Source of the DNA: Rheum nobile
Lineage: Eukaryota > Streptophyta > Magnoliopsida > Caryophyllales > Polygonaceae
Direction: 5' to 3'
DNA length: 64,000 nucleotides
Assembly: GCA_027886185.1 (NCBI GenBank)
Contig: WOAB01000878.1
Span: 3,732,001 to 3,796,000, forward strand
Positions 1-12,467 of this stretch are shown piece after piece. Positions within the stretch are counted from its first letter, which is position 1. Each line of letters begins with the position of its first letter. The position numbers and the translations under genes are program-made. The notes below the pieces were generated by a model. That model made no database searches and was not told the DNA's origin. It saw nothing but the letters and a program-made list of their open reading frames with translations.

Positions 1-359
1 ACCGGGTTATTGTGAGAGGCCGATTCGCTCTCATCCCCCTGATTAGCAGCACTTCTCAGGTTCAACCTAGGATTATTACTCATCCCAGCACCAGAACGGG
101 TCGTGTTCTATGTGTTCACCATCTGTTTGCCGATCAATTATTAAAGTACTTTATAAAATTAATATCACACTTAAAGACGCACAATAGATGTAATTGATTC
201 GGAGTAGATTAAACTGGCAAACTTTATTGATAGGAGAACTGAAACCATGTTTTATAAGTCTTACAATAACCTTCCTAAACGACGAGACAAAACTGTTAGG
301 AGGCTAACACTCTAAAAACAACGAAAAGCAAAACAACTAGAAAAGATCACTACAACTTG
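1..359. other. Non-coding part of family A element interior
   Basis: This stretch lies downstream (element sense, minus strand) of the stop codon of the acidic ORF at 360-3783. It should be the 3' interior of the family A element whose 5' LTR begins at 4062. The matching 3' LTR is not in the window and would lie to the left. I see no convincing ORF; the 61-codon plus-strand frame has no recognisable features. The assignment rests on position only. Confidence 0.4.
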
Positions 360-541
360 CTATTGTCCCCCCAGAGGGTCCTTAAAGAGATTCCTGTACT
401 CATCAGCCCTCCGACATCTCTTCGTAGGTGACATGTCTTCTGGTTCCGGAGCCGGCCTTCTCGAGCTACTAGGACCCGGAACACTTGGCCCCTCCCTAGG
501 AACGCTTGGCCCTTCCCTAGGCATATGTGGATAGCAAAACC

Positions 542-2912
542 TGTAACACCCCCAAATATATATCCTTGAAAGGTATTACCGTCAGTGACCTCGGATTTCA
601 CATCCGAAGCCACCCCAAGCTTAACCCGTTTATATAAATCATAAAACAACAGTTATAATACAAAATATCATAACTTTTGATTAAAGCAAATGTTTCGGAA
701 TTACATCCATGATTCAAAATACATAATCAAATATATTACAGCGGAAGTCTTAATACATAAAAGACACAAGGGTCTTGATCTAAACGATCACCCGCCAAGG
801 AATCTCAACCTGGTAAAATTCTTCAAAATTCCAACTGCCATCATTGTCGTTTCTAGCCTTCATCGGAACTGCAGTTTATCTGATGTGTCGTATGAGACGG
901 ATGACACCAGCCAACCATGCAAGGGAATATAATCGGTTGGTTAGTCTAATGAAAGACTATGCAAGGGTAAAACAGAAAGGTTCTAAGTAGTCATATTAGG
1001 TTAGACTCATCGCTTCTCGAATAAAAGTCGATGACGATAGTCAACCACCATACTCCTACTGAAATATACGAAAAGGCATGATCAAGAGAAAGGACTCTGA
1101 AAGAATGAGTCTTACGGAAACATATGAAGAGAAGACTCCAAAAAGTTGAGTCTTATCGGAAAGTATGACAAGTGCTTGGGAACATCAATTTCACACAAGC
1201 GTTTTAAAACTAACTTGGTGTTTCGGTTCACGACCAACCTCACCGCACAATGCGAATTCAGATTAGAAAGAGAACTTTACTCTGACCAAAGTCTAGACGA
1301 GTTTCCTAGCTGCACTACTCTCTTAGCTGTACTACTCGCATGAGGGTATATTAATTATGTGCACTAAAGCACTTATCTTATTTAATTCCAAAACGTATAT
1401 TTTACGTTATAAGCTTTTAAGATTTCTTCACAAGAGATATCGGATCTCCTCACAAGAGATATCAAAGGGAATACATCCCAAATGGCGGCACCAGCTGTGT
1501 GCACATACCCTGAGTAAGGGTAAGGTCATGACCGAAGATACTAGGGAAAATCCTCCTAGTACCATTATCAAGAAACCACTAAACCTCACAAGGTACATAG
1601 TGTTCCTATGAATACTCGTTCTAACTAAACAGTTAAAACATAAGAGCAATAATTCACATCAAAGCCATCGAGGCCAATAACAGATATCATAGCGTTGTTT
1701 CTAGCAATATATACAACCTATTATAATATATGTATTTCAATCATATATATATATATAATAGCGTTGGTTCTAGCAATATATACAACCTATTATAATATCT
1801 CTTTTTAAATCAGATACAGTTATCAAAACTGTTCCCAGACGAAAACAATATTCATCCCAAATTAATTACAATTAAACAATTGATAATCAATATAAATATG
1901 GAATGATAAGCAAGAGCGAACCGCTACTTGCCTTAGATTAGACGAGGCTCAACGAAGCTCGAGACGACGGGTTTTCGGGTCCGAAACGAGGAAGAACTCG
2001 GATTATAATTTCCTACGGAACGACCCATAACGAAACCCAAAGTTATATTCGACAATAAATAGTACGAATCTAAAGAAAGGCAAACGAAATCGAAGGAACG
2101 AAGTCCCGATCAAAATCACAAAACCCAAGGCCACACCCACAATCGCCCAGGCACACCGCGGGTGCGGTGGCCCTGCCGCGGGTACGATCACAAGTGCAGT
2201 CGTCGGGGACGAAGACGAGATCTTATCGGGGACGACGCGTTGGGTTCGATTTGGATTGGCTTCGACTTCCAAACTCCTTGGGCCACCAAACACCACCTTG
2301 AGGGAACATCCTCCTCCTATGGTAGCTCTGGCGACGACCTTGAAGAACTCCGGCGAAAGCTTGCAACTCCGGCGACAATGGAACGAGAGAGAGAGAGATT
2401 GGAGAGAGAGAGATTTGAGATGTCTTCCTCCTCCAAGCCTCCTCCTTTTATAGGCCAAGCAAGGAGCTCAGCTGGCACCTCCCCCACCGCCTCATTGCTT
2501 CTGCTCCGACAAGATCGGCAAGCAGCTCAGGTGAAGTTCGGCGGAGCAGAAAAGAAATCATGACGGCGCGGGTGCGGTGGGTCTCACCGCGGGGTGCAGT
2601 GGCGACCAATTCTGACCGCTGGTGCAGTGGGTATGACCGCGGGTGCGGTCAAGGCAAATTCTGTGCCTTTTGCCCACTTTTGTCCGGGAAGAATTATGGG
2701 TATGGGTTTAAACCCCGGTTTAAACATATTCGTATCCTAACAAATATTCTAAGCCCCAAAATACGTCGAATGTATTTTATTCCACTCAAGGAATTATTAC
2801 AGAGATCAAGTATTTAACAGAAAGTCTGAACTTCTCTGAAAATAATTCGACTACAATACGAGTGTTTGGAAAACTTACCAAAATACTCTTTACTAAAATG
2901 AGAGGTATTACA
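542..2912 (-). mobile_element. Solo LTR, family A copy 1
   Basis: Ends TGTAACACCCC and GGTATTACA (plus strand), flanked by a perfect 5-bp duplication AAACC at 537-541 and 2913-2917. There is no second LTR, primer site or polypurine tract at its edges, so it is a solo LTR left by LTR-LTR recombination. Element sense is minus: the TATA box is at 2446-2452 on the minus strand. GC words of the form GCGGGTGCGG occur on both sides of it (2156-2188 and 2566-2651). It sits inside the acidic ORF of another member of the same family. Confidence 0.9.
2446..2452 (-). promoter_or_regulatory. LTR TATA box, family A copy 1
   Basis: Minus-strand TATAAAA followed by GGAGG. The same TATAAAAGG(A/G)GG occurs at the matching place in other copies (7074-7080 and near 63295-63301), so it is the likely core promoter of the LTR. 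Gene-like leader sequence follows it in the minus direction. Confidence 0.6.
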
Positions 2913-3477
2913 AAACCGATCCAAGAACCCTGGGCAAAAATCCGCCACATTCAGCTCGTAGTGCGGGTTGACTAGTTGCCTTGCCTGCCTAATGTCATCT
3001 TGAAGCTCATGAACATCATCCAGCATGAGAGAGAGAATGGACTCAACATCGTAAGCCCGCTCCTCCATAGCGTATAGCGAGTCCATCCACTCCTCCATGT
3101 GCTCAACTAGCACACGGGGCCTGATTCTCGCCTGTTTGGCGGGAACGTTCACAGAAGCCTCAAACAATCCCCACGGTCTCGCTTGCCTACGAGCTTGCTC
3201 CGTCATCTCCTCCACTTGGCAACGAGCCTCGGAGGAAGCCATCTCACTCTGATGGTGCATGTGACGAGAAGCAGGGCCCATCACCGGCTCTCCAGGTGCG
3301 TGGGTAGGACGCGGACCCACTGGCGCATCCAATGGCTCGTACTCCACCCTGTCAGCACCAGACCCCCAAAGTAGCAGGGGACAAGGGCGTGTACTCCGGA
3401 AATGGTGGCATCTCTGGGCTAGGGAAGATGAATTGCATCCCCGGATCTTCTTCATCCACAAGCAGGTGCTCCAGACC

Positions 3478-3605
3478 CAAATCAGTATCGTACTCCTCGA
3501 GGTCCTCCTCAGGGTCCTCCTCAGGATCCTCTTCGGGGTCCTCCTCTGGGTCTTCCTCAGGATCCTCATCGGGATCCTCTTCGGGGTCTTCATCGGGATC
3601 CTTCA
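3478..3605 (-). repeat. Minisatellite coding EEDP repeats
   Basis: Imperfect 12-18 bp repeats built on GGATCCTC/GGGTCTTC (plus strand) encode alternating Asp-Pro and Glu-Glu on the minus strand. A related GGATCTTCCTC array lies in the interior of the complete family A element (36723-37015), where the frame has decayed. The feature is therefore shared by both copies and old in the family. Confidence 0.7.
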
Positions 3606-4045
3606 TCTTGTCGGATATGAGAACCACCGACTCCTCGAGAACAGTCTTCTCCTCCTTCTGAGGACTAACCGCATCCCCGACTATAGCGCAACCCGAAAGG
3701 ATAGGGGACTCACACTCGGCCTTAGGTGGCGGAGCTACTTCAGCATCCTTCCTTCCCTTGAGCTGTGACACGATAGCACCCATTGCCTGCGAGGTGACGA
3801 GGGAGAATTAGAGCTTTCTAAATATAGAAGCTAACTTTCTATATTAGACAGAAGAAGAAGGCACGACTAGAACGGCAGAGGTTTCAAAATATAAAAATTT
3901 ACACGAAAGTATAATTTTGTTTAAAACTTTGACTCGTCTTTTGAATTATCCAATTAATTTCTTTACTACGAACGAAAGACGATTTACAAAATTTTTGTTT
4001 TAAAATAAAACGATTTGAAGACTTAAATCATTTTAAAAACTTTTA

Positions 4046-4057
4046 GCTCTGATACCA
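4046..4057 (-). other. Primer binding site, family A element 1
   Basis: Minus-strand TGGTATCAGAGC, complementary to the 3' end of initiator tRNA-Met, four bases from the LTR edge at 4062. It fixes the orientation as minus strand and identifies 4062-8573 as the 5' LTR of the element whose interior is at lower coordinates. Confidence 0.85.
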
Positions 4058-4061
4058 AATC

Positions 4062-7000
4062 TGTAACACCCCCAAAATACCTTTGAAAATATTACCGCCA
4101 GTGACCTCAGAATACACACCCGGGGTCACCCAAGGCTTACCGTTTTTAGAACAAATAATATAATACTGTAAACTTTATTAAATAACATGAAAGTTGACCA
4201 AATAATATTCATACCGATGTCATAAGTTACAACTGATAACCAAACCAAATACAGAATACGTTTATTACAGCAAAAGTCTTTGAAATAAATAAATAAATAA
4301 AACGCCACAAGGGGTTTTGAACTGTGCGATCTTACGCCATGATCTTCAACCTTAGGGAAAACACTTAAAACGTCAACTGCCTTCAACGTCGGAATCTGGC
4401 CTTCACAGCTGAGGAAATTTACCTGATGTGCCGTATGAGACGGATGACACCAGCCAACCATGCAAAGGAAAAATATTGGTTGGTTAGTCTAATGAAAGAC
4501 TATGCAAGGGTATAAATAAAAAGGTTCTAAGTAGTCGTATTATATTACACCCATCGCTTCTCGAATAATAGCCGATACACGATGTGAACTTCAATACTTC
4601 TACGGAAACACAAGAAAAGGAATGATTGAAGAGAAGACTCCAAAGGAATTGAGTCTTATGGGAAACGTATGAAGAGAAGACTCCAAAGGAATTGAGTCTT
4701 ATGGGAAACATGTGAAATTGTTTGGGAACGTTAAGTTTTCACGCAAGTTTAAAACACGACCTTGATTATTTGGGTCCACGACCAACCTCACCGCGCAATG
4801 CGAATCCAGATTGGAAAGAAGACTTACTCTAATAAGAGTCCGAGCGGTTTCCACGTTGTACTCCTCGCCCGAGGGTAGATTAATTATATGCGTAAAAGCA
4901 CTTATCTTATTTAATTCCAAAACAAACATTCACGTTACAACTTTTAATTCACATCATCTCAATACGAGAGATATTTCTGGGAATGAATCCTGAATGTTGG
5001 CACTAGCTAAGTGCACCTACCCTAGAACAAGGGTACGGTTATGACCAGAAGTACTAGGGCAAAATCATCCTAATACTAGTTATAAAGAAACGACTAGACC
5101 TCGCAAGGTACATAACGTTCCTACGAATACTCGTGCTAACTAAGCATGTAAGTTCTGTAACACCCCCAACTTATTGTCGGAAATGTCATACGCCAGTGAC
5201 CTCAGACGTTGTTGTCCGATGTCACCCAAGGCTTTAATCGGAACAATTAATCTTAAATAAACATAATTAAACAACAGAAGGTTAAACAGCGGAAGACATT
5301 TGCATATGAAACTCAATACTTTTATATTAAAAGATCTCTCATCCAACGAGAGAAGTGTTTTTACAACAGAGTGAAATTACAGCGGAAGACTTTAAATTAC
5401 ACAGCGGAAGACTTCAAGAACAAACCTAATACATGACTAGGTTAAAAATACATTTAAAGTAATACTTAACGACCTTGAAATACCGGCACCGAAATCTGCA
5501 ACTGCAAGTCTCTTCTTCAACGGTTACTTCGGACTTCTGGGACCAACCACTGATGTGCCGTATAGGACGGATGACACCAGCCAACCATGCAAGGAATAAA
5601 ACCCGGTTGGTTAGTCTAATGAAAGACTATGCAAGGGTAGAAAACAGAATGGTTCTGGTGATCATAACCGTTTACTATCATTGTCCATCGAATAACAACT
5701 GAAGGAACGATATATAACCCGTAACTTTCACGGAATGATTTAAGAGATAGTCGTATTAGGTTAGACCCATCGCTTCTCGAATGAACGTTGATGACGATAG
5801 TAAACCTCAATACTTCTACGAAAAGATACACAACAGAATGATCAAGAGAAGACTCCTAAAGATCGAGTCTAATGGAAACGTATGAAGAGAAGACTCCAAG
5901 AGATTGAGTCTTATCGGAAAGTATGACACATGTTCGGGAACATTAAAGTTTCACACAAGCGTTTAAAAAGACTTGCCCATTTGGGTCCACGACCAACCTC
6001 ACCGCGTAATGCGAATTCAGATTTGGAAGGAGGACTTACTTTAGTCGAAGTCCAGACGAGTTTCCAAGTTGTACTTCTCGCCCAAGGTTCATTAAATATG
6101 TGCATAGCGGCACTTATCTTATTTTAGTGACAAAGCGTACATTCACGTTATAAGATTTTATATATCATCTCATCGCGAGAGATATTGAAGGGAATAAATC
6201 CCGAGAATCGGCACCAGCTGTGTGCACCTACCCTGAGTAAGGGCAAGGTCATAACCAGAGAGAGTACTAGGGAAATAATCCTCCTAGCACTAGTTATAAA
6301 GAAACAACTAGACCTCGCAAGGTACATAGCGTTCCTACGAATACTCGTTCTAACTAAACAGTTAAACAATTAAATCTGTTCCCAAACGAAAACAATAATT
6401 CATCCCAATTTAATTAACAATTAAACAATTGATAATTACTGGAAACATGGAATGATAAGCAAGAGTGAACCGCCACTTTCCTTAGACTAGACGAACGATT
6501 GACGAAGACGGGTTTCTGGGTCCGGAACGGGAACATAACTCGGATTACAGATTCCTACGGAACGACCCATAACGAAACCCTAGGTTAGATTCGATAATAA
6601 ACTATACGAATCTAAAGAATGACGAACAAAATCGAAAGAATGGAAGTCCCGACCGAGACCGGCATTGCCCAAGGCTACGATCGCGATTGCCCAGGCAATC
6701 CGCGGTCGCGGTGGGCACTGCCGCGGTCGTCGAGGACGAGTGTCCGCGAGTGCCAAAGGCAGCGGCCGGCCTTGTCACAGCCGCGGTCGCGGCAGTTCAT
6801 GTTCGCGATCGCGGACATGAACTCCGGCGACCCAAATTGACGAGAAACTCACCGGCGGGGACTCCTTGGGGCTCGATTCGCGGCGGCTTCCACTCCTGGT
6901 CACCATGCGCCTCCAATGCACTGCTCCTTGGCCACCACCACCTCCGACGGGAGCAACAACTTCGAAAACTCCGGCGAAAGCTTGAACTCCGTCGACAAGC

Positions 7001-8573
7001 TCGATCTCCGGCGACAAGCACCTAGGGAGAGAGAGGTCGGGATGGAGTGAAGATGGAGGCTCTCCTCCCCTCCTTTTATAGGGAAAGAAGGCTCCCTCAA
7101 CCGACCACCCGGCCAACGCATGGACGCCACGCGGAAGAAGGAAGAAGAAAGTTGACGGGCGACGCTGGGCGTTTTCCGCGATCGCGGTGGGTATTGCCGC
7201 GATCGCGGTTTTGCCCATTTTGCTTCCTTTTGCCCGGGAACGAGCTTGGCATGTGATTAAACCCCGGAATAAATATATTTGTACCCAAACAAATATTCTA
7301 AGCCCCAAAAAATACGTCGAATGTATTTTAAATCACTCAGGGAATTTTACAGAGATCCAACTCGCTACAGAAATTCCGAACTTCGCCAAACGCGTCTCGA
7401 ATAATTGACGAGGGTTTGGGAAATTACCCAATTACCCTTGCTAAAAAAATGAGGGGTATTACAAGTTCACATATAAATCCACACCAAAATCCATTACAGT
7501 AATATTATATAGAAATATATAATAGCGTTGTTTCTAACAATATATACAACCTATTATAAATCCATATTTTAACACCTTGTTTTATCAAATCTGTTCCCAA
7601 ACATAAAACAACAACTTTATCCCATCTTAATTAGACGATTAAATAATTGACAATCAAGGGAAACATGGAATAATGAGCAAGAGCGAACCACCACTTGCCT
7701 TAGTCTAGACGAACGAGAGATCGGGTTTCGAGATCTGGAAACTTGCACTTGAGCACGGTTTCCTATGACGAGTTTTAAGACAAAACCCTAAGTTAGATAC
7801 GATATGAAAAGACGAAGCGAAACAAAGAAAATAAGCCAGTGCCGCGGTCGCGGATGGCATAGCCGCGATCGTGTACTTGCTGGGCAAAACCGCACCCGCG
7901 GTTTTACAACCGTGATCGCGGATTCGCGCCCAGCCGGGGCCGCGGGTCTCTGCCCGGTCGCGGTCGCGGAACTCCATCCCGACACAAGCTTAATCGAGCT
8001 TTCGAGGCCATACCGACGACGATGACTTCGTATCTTCGCTTCTGAACCACCGCACACCACAACCACTCGAAGGATTTCCCACATCGACTACTTCGGCTCC
8101 GGCGACGAACACGGAATTTTGACGAGAGAAAGAGGAAGCTTGAGGATAATGGAGAAGCTCGGCTACAACCTCCTATTTATAGGCTCAGAGAAGGAGGAGT
8201 TCACATCCACGCCGACAATCCAAACGATCCAGCTCCCCGCCGTTCAGAGCACGAGGGAAAAATCCGATCGTCGGCCTTCTAGAAGCAAACAAAGAAGACG
8301 AACAGAGGTTTCCACGATCGCGGTTTCAGAACCGCGGTCGCGGAACTACTGCGCTCGCGGTTTCAAAACCGCGGTCGCGGAACTGCCGCGCTCGCGTTTT
8401 TGGACCTTGATCGCGGTCAAGCTTAACCCATAACACTCTTTAAATAATTTAAGACCCATATATCTTTATTAAACGTATATCAACACGTTCAAATGGTTCT
8501 TACAGAGTTTACAGAATAAGCCTAACACGTCTTGCTTACAAAACGAAAGTTGGGGCTTTTAGGGGTTATTATA
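4062..8573 (-). mobile_element. 5' LTR of family A element 1, interrupted
   Basis: Begins TGTAACACCCC at 4062 beside the primer site. The far end is mutated (AGGGGTTATTATA near 8573 in place of GGGGTATTACA). A solo LTR (5156-7463) with TSD AGTTC splits it; without that the LTR is about 2.2 kb. GC words of the CGCGGTCGCGG type lie at 7842-7968 and 8311-8416, on both sides of a TATA-like CTATTTATAGG near 8172. The right boundary is approximate. Confidence 0.75.
5156..7463 (-). mobile_element. Solo LTR, family A copy 2
   Basis: Termini TGTAACACCCC and GGGGTATTACA, TSD AGTTC at 5151-5155 and 7464-7468, length 2308 bp. It is nested in the LTR of another family A element. TATAAAA is at 7074-7080 (minus). 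GC words (GCGATCGCGG/CGGTCGCGG) lie at 6679-6815 and 7176-7208, one set on each side of the TATA box. A conserved hairpin (TAGTCT...AGACTA) lies near 5610-5632. Several long frames inside are chance frames in GC-rich DNA. Confidence 0.9.
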
Positions 8574-9292
8574 TATAAATATTGGAATTAATTCATGGGT
8601 TTGATAATTTTTTAGATTATTTACATTGATAAAATTTATTTTATGATAATAAATTGTTATATAATCTACACTGAAATGATGAAACACAATTTTTATTAAG
8701 CAAATCATTTAAAAAAAACTTACCCATAGTTTTTATTAAATATTTTACTTTTATTTTGTATATTTATTTATATATATTAATATTTATATATTGATGTTGT
8801 ATATTTTAAATATAGCACTTTAACATGTCATTTTTCTTTTAATTGCTATATTTTTAATATAATATGTGTAAATAATATTGTTAAAGTTTTCTTCTTTTGT
8901 ACTAATATTGTGAGTTTGTGACTAATAATATTCAATCTTATAGTATATAAAAAATTGACAATATTATAATAATATAATACAATTTAAATAAATATACACT
9001 ATAAATGATATTAGAGCTACATCAAAACACAATCTTAATAAAGATATTTCATGCATGGCACGGGTTTTGCACTAGTATAAATTAATTTGGTAAGATTTGT
9101 TACTTTAAAATTTTCTAAATTATTAGTATTTTGTAATTTGTTAAGATTTTGTAAAGATAATTTTGTAGTTTGTTAAGTTTTTGTATTTAAAGTGAAAAAT
9201 AAAACTATGTAAATAAAAAAGATAACGAATGAGAAAATGACACATCAATAAGGTGAGTCCAAAATCGTTCTAGAGACTCTAAATGAGCCAGC

Positions 9293-9323
<31 letters not shown>

Positions 9324-10464
9324 GATAAAGAATTTGACTGCTGTTTTTATAAATTTTTGCTTGTAATTTTAAAGTTTTTTGGAAATAGTACGAAGCACTT
9401 AAAATATTACTTGCTTCTATCTAAAATATTTGACCTTTTAGCTTTTGACACTAGTTTTTATAAAAATATAAATCTAAAAAAGATGTTGTATAATCTTCTT
9501 CAATCTCAATACATATTAATTATACACCCCTATTTTAAACCATTGAATGAACAATTTAATTAAAAATAGTCAACAAACTCAAACTTCAATGAAAATTATC
9601 GCAATTTAAAGTTAATTAATTACCTTAAAAACTGAAAATGACTTATATTTAAGTTCAAAATTTACCCCCTAAAACTCTTTTTTATCGGAGGTAGTAAAAA
9701 TTATAAAAATCAACCCTCATTAGTTTTGGATGTGCAATGCATAAACTCTTGACATTTCAAACTACAAATGCATACACGCTATGGATGTGTAAATCGAAAA
9801 AGCATAGACATTGTTGACATGTAAAAAAACACATGCATGTTATCAGATGACATGCTATTCAAATAAGCACATGAATTGTACATGAGCAAAGCCAAGATGT
9901 ACACAAATCCTGTCTAAGCAAACCAACAACCCACAATAGGTTTTGACATGCATGGATTAAATATTTTTTTAAAATACAATCACGTAAGCATCCCTTATTG
10001 TTCATACAATAGTTAAAAACTTATCAGGTTGGGTAAAAAATGATATGTCATTATTAACCCTAATGTCGTATGGAAAATTACACGTTATAATAGACCGAAC
10101 GAGAAGAGTGATGCATGCCTTTATTAATTCTCAATCACATAAACCCTAATATTACAACAAAACTTAGAATTTGGGTTTTAACCCACTCTTCAAATCTTCA
10201 TGTAATTAAACATTAGAAACAATATCAAACGATAGTGATAGAAGCATGGTGGATGAGATACGTAGTATACATCACATGGTACGTTTCGATATGAAAGTGT
10301 AAATGTCAAGTATTTATTGGTTTAATCACTTCGAATGGAGCGATAAAACACTCGTATGCTTCATCTAATGGTATTTAAAAAGCACGTTGACATGTGTTAT
10401 ACGTCTTTGTTATACACATCATGCATGTCTATGCTTGTTGTTTTTTGCACATCAGGCCCGTTCG
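8574..10464. other. AT-rich intergenic stretch with a Helitron-like 3' end
   Basis: No coding sequence seen. The motif CACGGGTTTTGCACTAG ends at 9075 and is followed by T. This resembles the 3' terminus of plant Helitrons (CTRR end, insertion before T), but I could not find a matching 5' end or a clear subterminal hairpin. An (AT)n microsatellite of roughly 14 units lies at about 9296-9324. The rest is unassigned. Confidence 0.4.
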
Positions 10465-10982
10465 CAGTGGCGGAGGTAGGATTTTAGTCTTGTGGGGGCT
10501 AAAATCTTGCAGAGCAAAATATTACTGTCTACTTTACACAAAATCCTAAATCGTAATTTTTAAGTCTATCGTATATCTTGCACAAACAATCCCAATTTCA
10601 ACCAACAAACTCTATATTCGAACCTCAAATGAAGTTTTACTCAAAATCGACAAAAAATTACACAATTTAAATAAATTTTATCATTACGGACTACTTTCAC
10701 TGCATAATTTCAACAAATTTGTATAAAAATTGATTTTCAAAATATGCAAATCCATAAACCCTAAAATTTGAAAATTTTAGCACAAACAAGGATATACATA
10801 GAGAAAATATTGCATTTTTATTGAAAATTTGCAAATTTAGATAAAAATGTGTAATTTTTAGTTTTTTTTAGAATGATACATAGCAAAAACTTTATAAAAA
10901 TTATTATTAAAATTCAAAACTACGTAAATTATTTTAGAAATTTTTAAAAAAAACTTTGAAAAAAAAGTAAAAATATTCTTTT

Positions 10983-11214
10983 TGTTGTGGGATTTTGAAT
11001 AAATTGAAGAAAACTTCGTTCAATTCATGGATGGTTTTTACATAACATTACATATGCTTTTATAGCCAAAACCTTGGCTTGTCGGACAAAGGTTGGAGTT
11101 ATCCAGCCATATAGATCTTCTGGCTCTTAAGGGTCGTAAGGGCCGCAATTACAAAGGGGCCATATAGGCCAAATAAAAGGTGAATAATTCACCTTAATCT
11201 GTCATCTTATAACA
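10983..11214 (-). repeat. 3' LTR of Copia 1
   Basis: 232-bp direct repeat of 16166-16398, differing at scattered bases. It is preceded in element sense by the GGGGGAG polypurine tract. Confidence 0.9.
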
Positions 11215-11441
11215 CTCCCCCTTGAATATTCACATTTTCTCAAGGTCATGGTTGCCTCGTTAAAAACCTGGCTAGGAAAAACTCGATGGGATAAAAACCA
11301 TAGCACAAGGAAAAAGAGTACAACTTGCTTTATACGCTTGGTATTACTGCCTCATTAAAAACCTTTGTCAGGAAAAACCAAGTGGGATAAAAACTTGATC
11401 GAAGGAAAGAGAGTGCAATGCGTATAATTCTCCCCCTGAGA

Positions 11442-12467
11442 TTAACATACTTCTCGAAATCTGCGCATTCCGATCTTAAACACAAGTTCTTCAAACTTCT
11501 TGGGATGTAATGCCTTTGTGAACAAATCAACAGGATTGTCACATGATCGGATTTGTTGGACATCAATTTTGCCTTCTTTCTCTAGATCATGGGTTGAGAA
11601 TAGTTTTGGTGAAATGTGCTTGGTACGATCACCCTTGATATAACCTTCATTTATTTGTGTGATGCATGTTGAGTTGTCTTCATATATCTTGGTTGGACTA
11701 TCAATGATTGTCTTAAGTCTGCATTCTTTTTGTATATATCCAATCATTGATCTCAACCAGACACATTCTCCTCCAGCTTCATAAAGAGCAACGAGTTCTG
11801 CGTGATTTGAGGATGTAGCCGTAAGTGTTTGCTTCGTTGACTTCCAAGAGATCGTTGTGTCTCCATACGTGAATACATAGCCATTTTGAGATTTTGCTTT
11901 GTGGGGATCTGATAAATATCTTGCATCCGCATATCCAACAAGAGTAGCATTTGCATTTTTACGATAATGCAATCCAAGGTCAAGAGTACCTCGTAAGTAT
12001 CGGAACACATGTTTAATTCCATTCCAGTGTCGCCTTGTTGGTTGTGAACTGTATCTTGATAACAAGCTTACAGCAAAAGCAATATCTGGTCTCATATTGT
12101 TTGCGAGATACATTAATGCACCAATCGCGCTCAAATACGGGACTTCAGGACCAAGTACTTCTTCGTCTTCTTCTCGAGGTCGGAATTGATCATCCTGCGT
12201 ACTAAGAGAGTGAACTATCATAGGTGAACTTAATGGATGTGCTTTGTCCATGTAGAACCTTTTCAAAATTTTCTCGGTATAATTTGTTTGATGGATGAAA
12301 ATTCCATCACCCAAATGCTCAATTTGTAGACCGAGACAAAATTTGGTCCTTCCTAGATCCTTCATTTCAAATTCTTTCATCAAGTATTTTGCAGCATTTG
12401 GATTGCTTAATAAAAACACATGGACAAATGGCATCATTCTTGTAACCTTCTTTAATGAGATATTCAC
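11442..12467 (-). pseudogene. Copia 1 RT C-terminus and RNase H
   Basis: The reading frame contains the EFEMKDLG...FCLGLQIEH block that follows the RT active site in Copia proteins. It continues with the connection region (RPDIAFAVSLLSRY), then RNase H with GYADA, ISWKS, a Copia-type ASSSEAE equivalent (TATSSNHAELVALYEA), YEDNSTCI and a C-terminal KHISPKLF. It is out of frame with the upstream RT segment. The join lacks the stretch that normally contains YVDD, so the polymerase is inactive. One RNase H aspartate region is also altered (ADARYLSD where ADAGYLSD is usual). Confidence 0.85.

Larger units (their letters stand above)
360..3783 (-). pseudogene. Acidic-repeat ORF of family A element, split by a solo LTR
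   Basis: Minus-strand ORF starting at ATG 3783 and ending at a stop at 360-362, about 350 codons once the solo LTR at 542-2912 is ignored. It lies just downstream of the 5' LTR (4062) and primer site, where gag would normally be. The N-terminal part begins MGAIVSQLKGRKD and carries a long run of EEDP/DEDP repeats (about 3478-3605). The C-terminal part is Glu/Arg-rich and probably helical, then has a twice-repeated PREGPSV. Two lesions are visible: a 1-nt shift at a C5 run near 3363-3367, and the solo LTR with its 5-bp duplication. LTR plus TSD is 2376 bp, a multiple of three, and the same frame reads on beyond it, so the ORF was open when hit. I do not recognise the protein. It has no zinc knuckle, protease or RT. 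Confidence 0.55.

Noticed and set aside
6775..7308. 177-codon minus frame across solo LTR copy 2
   Set aside because: It spans the GC-word region and TATA box, has no domain, and is not kept in sister copies.
9056..9075. A second complete Helitron ending at 9075
   Set aside because: The 3' end motif is good, but no 5' end, subterminal hairpin or coding remnant could be linked to it.
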